Positions 1 to 8,672 of a stretch of DNA of 64,000 nucleotides are shown here, piece after piece. Position 1 is the stretch's first letter. Every line of letters begins with the position of its first letter. The translations under genes were made by a program, and so were the position numbers. This DNA is from Lysobacteraceae bacterium SCN 69-320 (GTDB taxonomy: Bacteria > Pseudomonadota > Gammaproteobacteria > Xanthomonadales > Rhodanobacteraceae), in NCBI GenBank assembly GCA_001725155.1, contig MEFP01000001.1, positions 1 through 64,000 of the forward strand, written 5' to 3'. The notes beneath the pieces are model-generated. The model worked only from the letters and a program-made list of their open reading frames with translations. It ran no database searches and was not told where the DNA came from.

Positions 1-1300
1 CAGGCGCGTGCGGTTGCCGACGTCGTCGTAGGCGTAGTGCAGCGAGCGGTTGTCGCCGTCGACGGCATGAACGAGGCGGTCGAAGTCGTCGTAGTCGCGC
101 GTCTCGGTCCGCGTGCCGGAAGAACTGACTTCGGTGATCGTGCGGACATTGCCGTTGCCGTCGTAGGCGAAGGCCGTTGACTGGATCTCGCCGGCGGGTG
201 CGCCGAGGTAGGTCGTCCGCGTCGCGCGATTGAGCGCATCGAACTCGGTTTCGGCGACACGGCCATTCGGCGCCTCGCTGCGGATGCGGTTGTTGTCGCC
301 GTCGTAGCGCCAGTTCCAGCTGTCGCCACCGGGATAGGTCTTGCCGCTGAGCCGGTTGCGTTCGTCGTAGGCGAAGGTCGTGACGTGATCGTTCGCATCG
401 GTCACGCGCGTGCGGTTGTTGTTCGCGTCGTAGCCGAAGGCAGTGGCGTGTTCGTCGGGATCGGTGACCGAGGCCAGGTTGCCGGCGCCATCGTAGGCAT
501 AGGTCCAGGTCGAGGCCGGACCGTTCGGCCGCTCGTGGGTCAGGCGATGACCGGCGCCGTCGTAGGTGTACTGCGAGGTCTCGCCGGCCAGCGATTCGGA
601 GGCCAGGAAGCGGCGCGGCGGCCAGGAAGCGGCGCGGCGTATACGTGTTCGTCGTCGTCCGGTCGTCGGCATCGGTGTGCGTGGCCACGTCGCCGAGCGG
701 GGTGTAGGTCCACTGTTCCGAAGCCAGACCGGCGCGATCCTCGCGGACCTTGCGATTGGCCTTGTCGACGGTGAAGACGCTCAGACGGCCCAGCGCATCG
801 GTCTGCTGGCGCAGATTGCCGTCGGCGTCGTAGTCGCGCGTCTGCAGCAGGAGGCCGGCCTTGGCCTGCGTGCGCAGGCGATTCTCACGGTCGTAGGTGT
901 TGACGGTCGTGATGCCGCGTCGGTCGACCTGGGTCAGGACGTTGCCTTCGCTGTCGTAGGTCCAGGTCTGGTGACAGACGGCGGTGGCAAGGTCGGTCGG
1001 TGACGATGGTTGAGTGAGGTCAGATGGCGGTGTGGCCGATTCTGACGACGTCGTCGGCGACGATGTAGCGTCCTTCGGCAAGGCCGTCGCGTATCGACTG
1101 TTCAGTGTCGATTGGTTCGCCGCAGTCTCGTTCGCTCTCGTGCCGGTCGCTGGTTGCCTGGAGAGCGTGACGGCGGCAAGGATCGCCGTTGCCACCGAAA
1201 AGGCGCCGAGCGCAGCGAACTTTCGCGTGATCGTCGGCTGCCGGCTTCGTGGTTCACCCATCCTGCTTTCGGCCGATTTCGTCCTGGAGATCTGCATCAT
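1..1300 (-). pseudogene. YD-repeat (RHS-like) protein, frameshifted, 3' end outside window
   Basis: Read on the minus strand, the DNA encodes successive YD repeats (patterns such as YDADGNLRQQTDALGR and YDGAGNLASVTDP), typical of RHS/YD-repeat surface or toxin-delivery proteins. The chosen start is ATG at 1300; a second ATG follows at 1297 and no clear ribosome site is visible. A hydrophobic stretch around residues 25-45 (FAALGAFSVATAILAAVTL) suggests a signal or membrane anchor. After about 220 residues the frame is broken: bases 601-619 are repeated exactly as 620-638. Deleting one copy restores a single frame reading NTYTPRRFLASESLAGE. Without that, translation leaves the YD frame and stays open to the window edge, so the product is scrambled downstream. 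The C-terminal part, where a toxin domain or RHS core would sit, is not in the window. A sequencing or assembly error is the main alternative. Confidence 0.8.
601..638. repeat. Exact 19-bp tandem duplication inside the YD-repeat gene
   Basis: Bases 601-619 (ggccaggaagcggcgcggc) and 620-638 are identical and adjacent. Nineteen is not a multiple of three, so the duplication shifts the YD-repeat reading frame on the minus strand. Removal of either copy restores the frame. Confidence 0.95.
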
Positions 1301-1436
1301 GGCTTTGCCGGTTTTGATGGAATTCCGTTCGACCGATCGGGAGCGTCTCGTCGCGCAGGTGGACTATAACTCCGCCAATCCGGCGGTGAAGGTTGTTTCG
1401 TGCTGCGACGGCGAGGTAGTAGACGTGCTGCCGGCA

Positions 1437-1474
1437 AACAACAGTGTTCGCCGCATTTTGCGGGGACTGTTGTT
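1437..1474. other. Inverted repeat upstream of the YD-repeat gene
   Basis: AACAACAGT (1437-1445) pairs perfectly with ACTGTTGTT (1466-1474), and inside it CCGCA (1451-1455) pairs with TGCGG (1459-1463). It lies about 140 bases upstream of the YD-repeat start. It could be an operator or part of a leader; no T-tract marks it as a terminator. Apart from this and the structures listed from 1580 on, nothing gene-like is seen in 1301-1819. Confidence 0.5.
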
Positions 1475-1579
1475 GTCCATAACAACATTCTGCCGCTATG
1501 CTCGCGCTGCGAGAACGCGTCGGGACTTTGCTGCAATTTTTACTTGACGCGCCGGAAATCGCTCATGAAACTGCGTGCG

Positions 1580-1681
1580 TTGCCGCCAATTCGGCAACCG
1601 GGCTTGGCAGCCCGAATCTCAAGGCGCACACAGCGCCGCACCGAAAGCCGGCGCTTTTTCATGCCCGATTTTCGTGCGGCG
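1580..1681 (+). other. Three consecutive hairpins preceding the C4-like RNA
   Basis: Three inverted repeats stand in tandem: TTGCCG/CGGCAA (1580-1585 with 1592-1597), CGGGCT/AGCCCG (1599-1604 with 1609-1614), and CGCCGCAC plus GAAA pairing with TTTC plus GTGCGGCG (1634-1646 with 1670-1681, one bulged C). They lead directly into the C4-like element, so they are probably part of the same transcribed leader. This is inference from structure only. Confidence 0.5.
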
Positions 1682-1690
1682 TCGTCTGCC

Positions 1691-1772
1691 GATTCATGGC
1701 GACGGTGTGTGGGGAGCCGCAAGGCTCGCCGGTCCTTGAGCCGGTCTGCCAACCCGCACACCGTTCGCCACC
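1691..1772 (+). ncRNA. C4 antisense-RNA-like structured element
   Basis: The segment has the layout I associate with the C4 antisense RNA family of phages P1/P7 and many proteobacterial genomes. A long closing stem, GGTGTGTGGG (1704-1713), pairs with CCCGCACACC (1753-1762). A GAGCC-GCAA-GGCTC hairpin (1714-1727) follows, then a second hairpin around CCGG and CCGG, and a trailing CCGTTCGCCACCC. In phages C4 RNA represses an antirepressor gene. Here no antirepressor is near; a 32-codon ORF and a 92-aa gene follow instead. The family name is from memory of its consensus; a covariance-model search was not possible. Confidence 0.65.
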
Positions 1773-1819
1773 CTCTTTTCACTGTTCCGGGTGGCGACTC
1801 CACGCAAAGGGAGTTGTCC

Positions 1820-1918
1820 ATGGATAGTCGGTATGCGTTCTGCGGCACCGGGCCGAGCCCCGGTCATCTTGTCCGCACCCGCGGCGTCGTTGCCTCGTCA
1901 GGGAGGATGGCGCCATGA
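1820..1918 (+). CDS. Short leader ORF coupled to the downstream 92-aa gene
   Basis: An ATG at 1820 with a good ribosome site (aaagggag, 8-9 bases upstream) opens a 32-codon frame starting MDSRYAFCGTG. Its TGA (1916-1918) overlaps the ATG (1915) of the next gene as ATGA, the usual layout for translational coupling. No function is recognisable from the peptide. It may be a leader whose translation controls access to the downstream start, or a remnant of the mobile element that carries the C4-like RNA. It may also be noncoding. Confidence 0.35.
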   Translation: MDSRYAFCGTGPSPGHLVRTRGVVASSGRMAP

Positions 1919-2193
1919 CCCGCCAAGGTTCGTTCTATCCGCTGCGCCGCGACGTTGCGTCGGCCGAGCCGGTGATGTTTGCGTACGTGCTGGACACGCC
2001 GGCGCAGCGCGAGGCTTTGCAGGAGGAAATCCTCGATCGCATCGCCGCGATCCAGGCGCTCAGCGAGACGGTCGCATCGGCGCAGCTCGAAGCGCCGGAT
2101 GCGCGTTCGCACGGCGGCATTCTCGATGCGCTGGCCATCCTGTCGCGCGATGTGCGTGGACTGATGGAGGCGCGCTTCCATCCGGGACCGTAA
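1915..2193 (+). CDS. Small conserved-looking protein, copy A of a window paralogue pair
   Basis: This is a 92-aa soluble protein of unknown function. It is clearly related to the protein at 57258-57533: both begin with a GSFxPL motif, continue with FxxxxDTPxQRxA, then a helical stretch with ALSE, and end with a helix of the type LxxAxxxLxRDxxGLxxA. The overall pattern of short beta start plus two helices recalls the small Pseudomonas DUF3077/DUF6124-type proteins, but I hold that only weakly. The start at 1915 has gggagg about 10 bases upstream. It overlaps the leader ORF by ATGA and lies about 140 bases after the C4-like RNA. It is convergent with valS, with a hairpin between them. Confidence 0.7.
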   Translation: MTRQGSFYPLRRDVASAEPVMFAYVLDTPAQREALQEEILDRIAAIQALSETVASAQLEAPDARSHGGILDALAILSRDVRGLMEARFHPGP

Positions 2194-2199
2194 GCAATC

Positions 2200-2232
2200 G
2201 GCGACCGGGACAGTCACGTTGTCCCGGCCGCC
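2200..2232. terminator. Shared hairpin between convergent genes (2193 and valS)
   Basis: CCGGGACA (2205-2212) and TGTCCCGG (2220-2227) pair perfectly, extended by four more pairs after one mismatch. It sits in the 51-base gap between two convergent genes. There is no strong T-run, so it is a terminator-like hairpin rather than a textbook intrinsic terminator. Confidence 0.5.
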
Positions 2233-2244
2233 GCAGGTTCTTGC

Positions 2245-5028
2245 TCAGGCCAGCCCTTCCAGTCGCTGCGCCTGTTCCTTCAGTCCACTGAGCTGCCCCG
2301 CAAACGCCGCCTGCCGCTGACGCATTTCCTCTACGACCGCGGCGGGTGCGTTTGCGACGAACGTCGGCTGGCCGAGCTTCGCTTCGCATTTGCCGATCTC
2401 GGCTTCGATGCGGGCGATTTCCTTGGCCAGTCGCGCTTTCTCCGCGCCGAGGTCGATCAGGCCGGCCAGCGGGATCAGCAACTTCAATTCGCCGATGATC
2501 GCCGCCGACGCGGCCGGTTCGGCTTCGCCGTCGGCGAGCCAGCGCTGGTTGTCGATGCGCGCAAGGAACGCGATCTGCGCGCCGAAGTTGGCGACACGGG
2601 CGCGATCGGCGGCGTTGCCGCCGACCCAGAGCAGCGGAATCGTGCGGCTCGGCGCGAGGTTCATTTCGCTGCGGATGCGGCGCAGTTGCGAGACCGCGGT
2701 CTTGAGCCATTCGACGTCGGCTTCGGCGCTTGCGTCGGCGGCCAGGTCGGCGGCGCGCGGATAGGCCTGCAGCGAGATCGTCGGTGCGGTGATGCCCAGC
2801 GGCGGTGCGATGTTCTGCCAGATCTCTTCCGTGATGAACGGGATCAGCGGGTGCAGCGCGCGCAGCAGGGTTTCGAGCACGTAGAGCAGGGTGTGGCGCG
2901 TCGAGTCGGCGGCGGCCTTGTCTTCGCCGGCGAGTGCGGGCTTGGCCAGTTCGAGGAACCAGTCGCAGAACTCGTTCCAGGTAAATTCGTACAGCGCCTG
3001 CGACACCAGGTCGAAGCGATAGGCGGCGAACTGCACTTCGACTTCGGCCAGGCAACGGTGCAGTCGCGCGAGCACCCAGCGCTCGGCTTCGGTGCGCGCG
3101 GCGGGGGCGGCGCCGGCGGTGACGCTGAAGCCTTCGCCGTTCATCAGCACGAAGCGCGCCGCATTCCAGAGCTTGTTGCAGAAATTCTTGTAGCCGCCGC
3201 AGCGGTCCAGATCGAACTTGATGTCGCGGCCGTGGCTGGCCAGCGAGGCGAAGGTGAAGCGCAGCGCGTCGGCACCGTAGGCGGCGATGCCCTGCGGGTA
3301 GTCCTTGCGCGTGGCTTTCTCGATCTTGGCCGCCATCTGCGGCTGCATCAGGCCGCCGGTGCGCTTGGTCACGAGCGCTTCGAGTTCGATGCCGTCGATG
3401 AGGTCGATCGGGTCGAGGATGTTGCCCTTGGACTTGGACATCTTCTGGCCGTCCTTGTCGCGGACGAGGCCGGTGATGTAGACGTCCTTGAACGGCACCT
3501 CGCCGGTGAAGTGGTCGGTCATCATGATCATGCGCGCGACCCAGAAGAAGATGATGTCGAAGCCGGTCACCAGCACCGACGTCGGCAGGTAGCGCGCGAA
3601 GCCGCGTTCGGCCATGGCCGCTTCGTTCGGCCAGCCCAGCGTGGAGTGGGCCCACAGCGCCGAGGAGAACCAGGTCTCGAGCACGTCGTCTTCGCGCCGC
3701 AGCGTCGGCGCGGTGCCGCCGTGGCGTGCTGCGGCCTGGATGATCGCGTCTTCTTCGCTGCGCGCGACATAGGTGTTGCCGGCTGCGTCGTACCAGGCCG
3801 GGATGCGGTGGCCCCACCAGAGCTGGCGGCTGATGCACCAGTCCTGGATGTTGCCCAGCCAGTGGCGGTAGGTGTTGATCCAGTTCTCCGGCACGAAGCG
3901 CACCTTGCCGGTCTCGACGAGCTCCAGGCCGCGCGCGGCCAGGCCGTCCATCTTCACGAACCACTGCCAGGTCAGGTACGGCTCGATGACCTGGCCCGTG
4001 CGGTCGCCGCGCGGCACCTGCAGCTTGTGCTTCTTTTCCTCGACGAGCAGGCCGGCGGCTTCCAGGTCCGCCAGCACGACCTTGCGCGCGTCGTAGCGGT
4101 CCAGGCCCTGGTACCTGGCCGGCGCGTTCGTGTTGATCTTGGCCTCGTCGGTGAAGATGTTGATCGGCGCCAGGCCGTGGCGCTGGCCGATGGCGTAGTC
4201 GTTGAAGTCGTGCGCCGGCGTGATCTTCACGCAGCCGGTGCCGAATTCGCGCTCGACGTAGGCGTCGGCGATGATGGGGATCTCGCGATCGCTCAGCGGC
4301 AGCGCCAGGGTCTTGCCGACCAGCGCCGCATAGCGCTCGTCTTCCGGATGCACAGCCACGGCGACGTCGCCGAGCATGGTTTCCGGGCGCGTGGTCGCGA
4401 CGACGAGCGACCCCGAGCCGTCGGCCAGCGGATAGCGGATGGACCAGAGGCGGCCTTCCTCTTCCTCGCTGACGACTTCGAGATCGGAGATCGCGGTCTT
4501 CAGCACCGGATCCCAGTTGACCAGGCGCTGGCCGCGGTAGATCAGTCCCTGTTCGAACAGGCGCACGAAGGTCTCGCGCACGGCTTCCGACGGAATCTCG
4601 TCCATCGTGAACATGGTGCGGGACCAGTCACCGGACACGCCCATGCGGCGCATCTGCCGTTCGATCGTGTCGCCGGACTGCTGTTTCCACTGCCAGACGC
4701 GTTCGATGAAGGCGTCGCGGCCGAGTTCGTTGCGGGTCTGGCCTTCGCCGGCCAGCAGGCGCGTGACGACCATTTCGGTGGCGATGCCGGCGTGGTCGGT
4801 GCCGAGCTGCCACAAGGTGTCGCAGCCGCGCATGCGGTGGTAGCGGATCAGCGTGTCCATGATCGTGTGCTGGAACGCATGGCCCATGTGCAGCGTGCCG
4901 GTCACGTTCGGCGGCGGCAGCAGGATGGAATAGGGCTCGCCCTGGCCCGAAGGCCGGAACCAGCCGTTGCCCTCCCACTGCGCATACCATTTGGATTCGA
5001 TCTGGCCGGGTTCGAAGCTCTTGTCCAT
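2245..5028 (-). CDS. valS: Valyl-tRNA synthetase
   Basis: Class I aminoacyl-tRNA synthetase that charges tRNA-Val in the cytoplasm and edits misactivated threonine. The 927-aa length fits bacterial ValRS. The HIGH-type motif reads HMGH at residues 47-50 (in [13 protein letters not shown]), the insertion editing domain follows ([13 protein letters not shown] is visible), and the KMSKSKGN loop lies near residue 530. The anticodon-binding region and a C-terminal coiled-coil arm ([22 protein letters not shown]) are complete. The gene stands alone on the minus strand, convergent with the small gene ending at 2193 and divergent from the cyclic-nucleotide/rhodanese gene. No T-box or other leader control is apparent. 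Confidence 0.97.
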   Translation of the reverse strand: MDKSFEPGQIESKWYAQWEGNGWFRPSGQGEPYSILLPPPNVTGTLHMGHAFQHTIMDTLIRYHRMRGCDTLWQLGTDHAGIATEMVVTRLLAGEGQTRNELGRDAFIERVWQWKQQSGDTIERQMRRMGVSGDWSRTMFTMDEIPSEAVRETFVRLFEQGLIYRGQRLVNWDPVLKTAISDLEVVSEEEEGRLWSIRYPLADGSGSLVVATTRPETMLGDVAVAVHPEDERYAALVGKTLALPLSDREIPIIADAYVEREFGTGCVKITPAHDFNDYAIGQRHGLAPINIFTDEAKINTNAPARYQGLDRYDARKVVLADLEAAGLLVEEKKHKLQVPRGDRTGQVIEPYLTWQWFVKMDGLAARGLELVETGKVRFVPENWINTYRHWLGNIQDWCISRQLWWGHRIPAWYDAAGNTYVARSEEDAIIQAAARHGGTAPTLRREDDVLETWFSSALWAHSTLGWPNEAAMAERGFARYLPTSVLVTGFDIIFFWVARMIMMTDHFTGEVPFKDVYITGLVRDKDGQKMSKSKGNILDPIDLIDGIELEALVTKRTGGLMQPQMAAKIEKATRKDYPQGIAAYGADALRFTFASLASHGRDIKFDLDRCGGYKNFCNKLWNAARFVLMNGEGFSVTAGAAPAARTEAERWVLARLHRCLAEVEVQFAAYRFDLVSQALYEFTWNEFCDWFLELAKPALAGEDKAAADSTRHTLLYVLETLLRALHPLIPFITEEIWQNIAPPLGITAPTISLQAYPRAADLAADASAEADVEWLKTAVSQLRRIRSEMNLAPSRTIPLLWVGGNAADRARVANFGAQIAFLARIDNQRWLADGEAEPAASAAIIGELKLLIPLAGLIDLGAEKARLAKEIARIEAEIGKCEAKLGQPTFVANAPAAVVEEMRQRQAAFAGQLSGLKEQAQRLEGLA

Positions 5029-5190
5029 GACGTAGTGACCTGGGCCCGGACGGTGGACGTCAGGGCGATTGCGGAAAGGGGATGGGCCCGATTGTAGCGT
5101 CCGCGCGGTTTCTGGCCCAAACCCGCGCTATTCCCGGCCCGTATGGACGCCCGCTACACTGCCGCGGCACGGGCGACGGAGGGAGCGGGC

Positions 5191-6243
5191 ATGAGCGTCA
5201 ACAGCGCCGATCTGGCCAAGTTGTATCCGCTGGATTCGTTGCGGCCGGAGAACCTGGAGCAGCTGGCGCGCGAGACCCTCATCGAGGAGGTCGGCCGCGG
5301 CAGCGTGCTGTTTTCCGCCGGCGAGACCGACGAACACACGATTTTCGTGCTGTCGGGGCGGGTCAAGGGCGAATACCCCGACGGCAAGGTCAAGGAAACC
5401 GACGCCTCGACCCTGCAGGGCCGCTACGCGCTCGGCGACATCCAGCCGCGCCGCTTCACGGCGACGGTGACCTCGATCAGCGCGACCCTCGCGCGGATCG
5501 ACCGGCGCTACATGGAAAAGATCATCTGCTGGGACCAGCTCTCGCGCGCGGAGAACTTCCGCCACTGGGACCCGTCGCCCGAGGCCAATCGCTGGGTGTT
5601 CCGCCTGCTGCAGTCGCGCGTCATGCACAAGCTGCCGACGGCCGGCATCGAGCGCATGTTCCAGCGCTTCGAGCAGGTCGACGTGCGCGCCGGCGAGGTC
5701 ATCGTGCGCGAAGGCGAGCCGGCCGATTACTTCTACGTGATCAAGGACGGCAGGGCCTCGGTGTCCAAGAGCCTGGAGACCGGCGACTCCGTCGTTGCCT
5801 ACCTCGTCCGCGGCGACAGCTTCGGCGAGGACGCGCTGCTGGCCAATACGGTGCGCAACGCGACCGTCAGCATGCTCAAGGAGGGCAAGCTCATGCGCCT
5901 GGCCAAGCGTGCGTTCGAGGAGGTCATGAAGCCGCCCGCGGTGGACTGGCTGACCCCGGGCAAGGCTTCGATCCTGGCGCGCCAGGGCGCCATCGTGCTC
6001 GACGTGCGCATGCCCGAGGAATTCGAGCAGCGTGCGATCAAGGGGGCGCTGAACACGCCGCTGTACACCCTGCGCGAGACGGTCAGCGAGTACGACCGCG
6101 GCCGCAAGTACGTCGTCTACTGCAATACCGGCGAGCGCAGCGCGGCGGCGGCCTTCATCATGGCCAAGATGGGTTTCGAGGTGTACGCGCTGCAGGGCGG
6201 CATCTCGGGCATGATCAAGCAGATCGACCGCAAGCCGGCCTAG
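5191..6243 (+). CDS. Double cyclic-nucleotide-binding domain protein with C-terminal rhodanese domain
   Basis: The 350-aa protein has an N-terminal cNMP-binding-like domain (about 20-120), a second one (about 150-245) and a rhodanese domain (about 255-345). The second domain keeps a recognisable phosphate-binding cassette (SFGEDALL followed by RNATV). The first lacks it and is probably degenerate. The rhodanese loop CNTGERS, near residue 311, carries the catalytic cysteine expected for sulfurtransfer. There is no HTH, so this is not a CRP-type regulator. The start at 5191 follows ggaggga at good spacing; a frame extension to 5143 exists but lacks a ribosome site. A plausible role is cAMP- or c-di-GMP-responsive control of a persulfide or thiol reaction, which is inference. 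Confidence 0.85.
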   Translation: MSVNSADLAKLYPLDSLRPENLEQLARETLIEEVGRGSVLFSAGETDEHTIFVLSGRVKGEYPDGKVKETDASTLQGRYALGDIQPRRFTATVTSISATLARIDRRYMEKIICWDQLSRAENFRHWDPSPEANRWVFRLLQSRVMHKLPTAGIERMFQRFEQVDVRAGEVIVREGEPADYFYVIKDGRASVSKSLETGDSVVAYLVRGDSFGEDALLANTVRNATVSMLKEGKLMRLAKRAFEEVMKPPAVDWLTPGKASILARQGAIVLDVRMPEEFEQRAIKGALNTPLYTLRETVSEYDRGRKYVVYCNTGERSAAAAFIMAKMGFEVYALQGGISGMIKQIDRKPA

Positions 6244-6427
6244 ATTCGGCGGCGCGTCATCGCCGGTCGGCGGGCGAGCGGTGCGGCGACCCGTCGGCAG
6301 TGGGCGGGCCGGTGGGTGCGTCCCGCTTCCGGCGCCCGGACGCACCGGCGGCCGGGTGGTTCCACGCGTCGCAAATCTCGTGGAGTGTCGTATCGCGGCG
6401 TTGCGCCGGTGCCGGTCGGCGCCGGGT

Positions 6428-7879
6428 TCACGCAATCAACACGCGCGCACGCCGTCGCCGCGCCGGCTGCTGCGCCGCCGCCGACCACACGGCGGCAATG
6501 CGCTCGACCGCCTGCACCAGTTGATCTTCCGGTTTCGCATACGGAATGCGCAGCCAGTTGTCCGATCCGCCTTCGACGTTGAACACCGGACCGGGTGCCA
6601 GGCTGACACCCGCGGGTTCGACGTCGGCCGCGAGCTGCGTCGCGCTGCCGTGGGGGAGTTGCAGCCAGAGCGCGAGGCCGCCGTCGGGCAAGCGAAAGCA
6701 CCAGCCGGGCAGTTTGTCGCGAATCGCGCCGGCCAGCGCGTCGCGGCGCTGGCGCGATTGCGTGCGGCGCACGCGGGCGATGTCGCCGGCGCCGAACAGT
6801 TCCGTCACGACCAGCTGGTCGAACAGCGAGGTGCCGAGATCGAGCTGCACGCGCGCGGCAACGAGGCGGTCGATGTGCTGGCGCGGCGCGCGGATCCAGC
6901 CGACGCGCAGGCCGCCCCAGAACAGCTTCGATGCGCTGCCGATCGTGATCGCATCGGCCGCATGCGCGGCGAACGGCGCCGGCATGGGCGCGTCGGTCAG
7001 CGCGGTCGCCTGCAAGGCTTCGTCGACGATGCCGACGGTGCGCGTGGCCTGCAGTGCGGCGGCATAGCGGGCGCGCTCGGCGTCGCTCATCAGGAAGCCG
7101 GTGGGGTTCTGGAAATCGGGAATGAGGTAGGCGAGATGCGGCGATGTCTGCCGCAGCGTCGCCTCGATGCCGTCGAGGTCCCAGCCGGCCTCGCCGAACG
7201 GATCGGCCAGCGGTGCGCTGACCGGGCGGCCGCCGCCGAGCCGCAAGGCGTCGATCGCGTTGGGGTAGACGGGGGATTCGATCATCACGCGGTCGCCGGG
7301 GCGCGAGAGCGCGCGCGCGACGACTGCGATGGCGGCCAGGGCGCCGGAGGTGATCACGATCTGTTCGGCGCTCGTCGGCAATCCGCGCCGCACGAAGGAT
7401 TCGGCGATCAGCGCCTGCAGGACAGGCAGACCGGACGGCAGATAGCCGTCGCCGGCGAGGTAGGCGGGCAGCGCCGCGAGCGCGCGCTCGTAGGCGGCCG
7501 CAACGCCCGGGGTGGCGCCGCCGGCGGCGCAGTTCAGGTCGATCGTGCCGTCGGCAGAAGACGACACGGTGTTGCGCGAGTGGAGTGCGCGATCGTGGGC
7601 GCGGCGGCGGTCGAGCGGCACCGCCGCGTACGTGCCGGAGCCTTGCCGCGCCGTGGCGAAACCGGTGGCGATCAGGTCGGCATATGCACGCGCGACGGTA
7701 TTGCGGGACACCGCGAGCGCTTCGGCGACCGCGCGTTCGCTGGGCAGTCGCGTACCGAGCGGAATGCGGCCGTCGCCGATCAGTTCCTGGACGGCCTGGC
7801 GCAGGCCGCGATAGGCGGGCGCGCGGCTGAACTGTCCGACGAGGGCGGTAAAACGTTGCGGGGACAGGGTGCGGTTCAT
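6428..7879 (-). CDS. MocR-family regulator (GntR-type HTH plus aminotransferase-like domain), YczR-like
   Basis: The 483-aa protein has an N-terminal winged HTH of the GntR class (PLGTRLPSERAVAEALAVSRNTVARAY, about residues 40-66, listed here as a motif region) and a long fold type I PLP-dependent domain. The PLP lysine is seen in SASKLFWGGLRVGW, and the NPTG motif in FQNPTGFLMS. MocR proteins bind DNA and use the aminotransferase-like part to sense PLP or an amino compound. It is divergent from a YczE-type membrane protein, the partner known from YczR/YczE pairs. The 60-base shared promoter region holds a 9-bp palindrome that is the obvious operator. Autoregulation and control of the membrane protein are inferred. 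Confidence 0.9.
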   Translation of the reverse strand: MNRTLSPQRFTALVGQFSRAPAYRGLRQAVQELIGDGRIPLGTRLPSERAVAEALAVSRNTVARAYADLIATGFATARQGSGTYAAVPLDRRRAHDRALHSRNTVSSSADGTIDLNCAAGGATPGVAAAYERALAALPAYLAGDGYLPSGLPVLQALIAESFVRRGLPTSAEQIVITSGALAAIAVVARALSRPGDRVMIESPVYPNAIDALRLGGGRPVSAPLADPFGEAGWDLDGIEATLRQTSPHLAYLIPDFQNPTGFLMSDAERARYAAALQATRTVGIVDEALQATALTDAPMPAPFAAHAADAITIGSASKLFWGGLRVGWIRAPRQHIDRLVAARVQLDLGTSLFDQLVVTELFGAGDIARVRRTQSRQRRDALAGAIRDKLPGWCFRLPDGGLALWLQLPHGSATQLAADVEPAGVSLAPGPVFNVEGGSDNWLRIPYAKPEDQLVQAVERIAAVWSAAAQQPARRRRARVLIA

Positions 7880-7896
7880 GAGGCCATTGTCGCGAT

Positions 7897-7921
7897 ATTG
7901 GATCTATCCGAAAGATCCAAT
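7897..7921. promoter_or_regulatory. Palindromic operator between the MocR regulator and YczE genes
   Basis: ATTGGATCT (7897-7905) and AGATCCAAT (7913-7921) form a perfect 9-bp inverted repeat with a 7-base spacer. It lies 18 bases from the regulator start (7879) and 19 bases from the membrane-protein start (7940), so a bound dimer would block both promoters. The assignment to the MocR protein rests on position. Confidence 0.75.
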
Positions 7922-7939
7922 TGGCGCAACCATGGCGCC

Positions 7940-8617
7940 ATGAACGCCCAACTCCGCCCTTTCTCGCTGTCCAATCTCGGCCCGGTCGCCCAGCTGCGCG
8001 CCGGCCGTCTGCCCGAACGCCTGCTGCGCCTGCTCGTCGGGCTATGGCTCTACGGTGTCGCCATCGCCCTGATGATCGCGGGCGCCCTGGGCGCATCGCC
8101 GTGGGATGTCTTTCATCTCGGCATTTCCAGGCATGTGCCCGTGTCGTTTGGCGTGGTGATGATCCTGGCCGCGCTCGGCGTACTGCTCGCCTGGATTCCG
8201 CTGCGTCAGATGCCGGGCCTGGGCACGGTCGCGAATACCCTGCTGCTGGGACCGTTCGCCGATCTCAATCTGGCCTTGGTCGGCACGCCGCAGACGCTGC
8301 CGCTGCGCGGCCTCTACCTCTTCGGCGGCGTGGTGGTGTGTGCGTTCGCCACCGCGCTGTATGTCGGCGCGCAACTGGGGCCGGGGCCGCGCGACGGTCT
8401 GATGACGGGTCTCGCGCGCCGCACGGGCTGGTCGATCCGGCGCGTGCGCACGATCATCGAAGTCAGCGCACTCGCGATCGGCGTGCTGCTCGGCGGAGTC
8501 GTGGGCATCGGCACGATCGTCTTCGCCGTCGGCGTCGGACCGGTGACGCAGTTCTTCCTGCGCTATCTCGTCGTTCCGCTGGACGCGCCGGCAGGCGGGC
8601 TGTCCCGGGAAGCGTGA
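7940..8617 (+). CDS. YczE/YyaS/YitT-family integral membrane protein
   Basis: A 225-aa hydrophobic protein with about five membrane segments; the last two run through VRTIIEVSALAIGVLLGG and VGIGTIVFAVGVGPVTQFF. Short motifs of the YczE family are visible: SPWDVFHLGIS, the GPGPRDGLMTGLARRTG loop and RRVRTIIE. The transported substrate of this family is unknown. Its pairing with a divergent MocR regulator is a recurrent arrangement and suggests response to a PLP-related or amino compound. The ATG at 7940 is chosen; a nearby ATG at 7932 is out of frame. The C-terminus after residue 215 is a short hydrophilic tail. Confidence 0.88.
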   Translation: MNAQLRPFSLSNLGPVAQLRAGRLPERLLRLLVGLWLYGVAIALMIAGALGASPWDVFHLGISRHVPVSFGVVMILAALGVLLAWIPLRQMPGLGTVANTLLLGPFADLNLALVGTPQTLPLRGLYLFGGVVVCAFATALYVGAQLGPGPRDGLMTGLARRTGWSIRRVRTIIEVSALAIGVLLGGVVGIGTIVFAVGVGPVTQFFLRYLVVPLDAPAGGLSREA

Positions 8618-8647
8618 CCGGACCGTGCCGTCACCGGGCGCATTCCC

Positions 8648-8664
8648 GATCGCCGCCGGCGATC
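8648..8664. terminator. Hairpin between convergent yczE-like and pip genes
   Basis: GATCGCCG (8648-8655) and CGGCGATC (8657-8664) are perfectly complementary around one central base, in the 55-base gap between two convergent genes. No T-run follows, so termination is inferred from position. Confidence 0.4.
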
Positions 8665-8672
8665 CGCCCTAG

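Noticed and set aside
1691-1772. Small proteins read through the C4-like element
   Set aside because: Several short open frames cross it on both strands, but the conserved feature is the base-paired structure, not any of these peptides.
2686-5097. 803-codon plus-strand open frame over valS
   Set aside because: Antisense shadow of valS; no recognisable domains, while valS on the other strand is complete.
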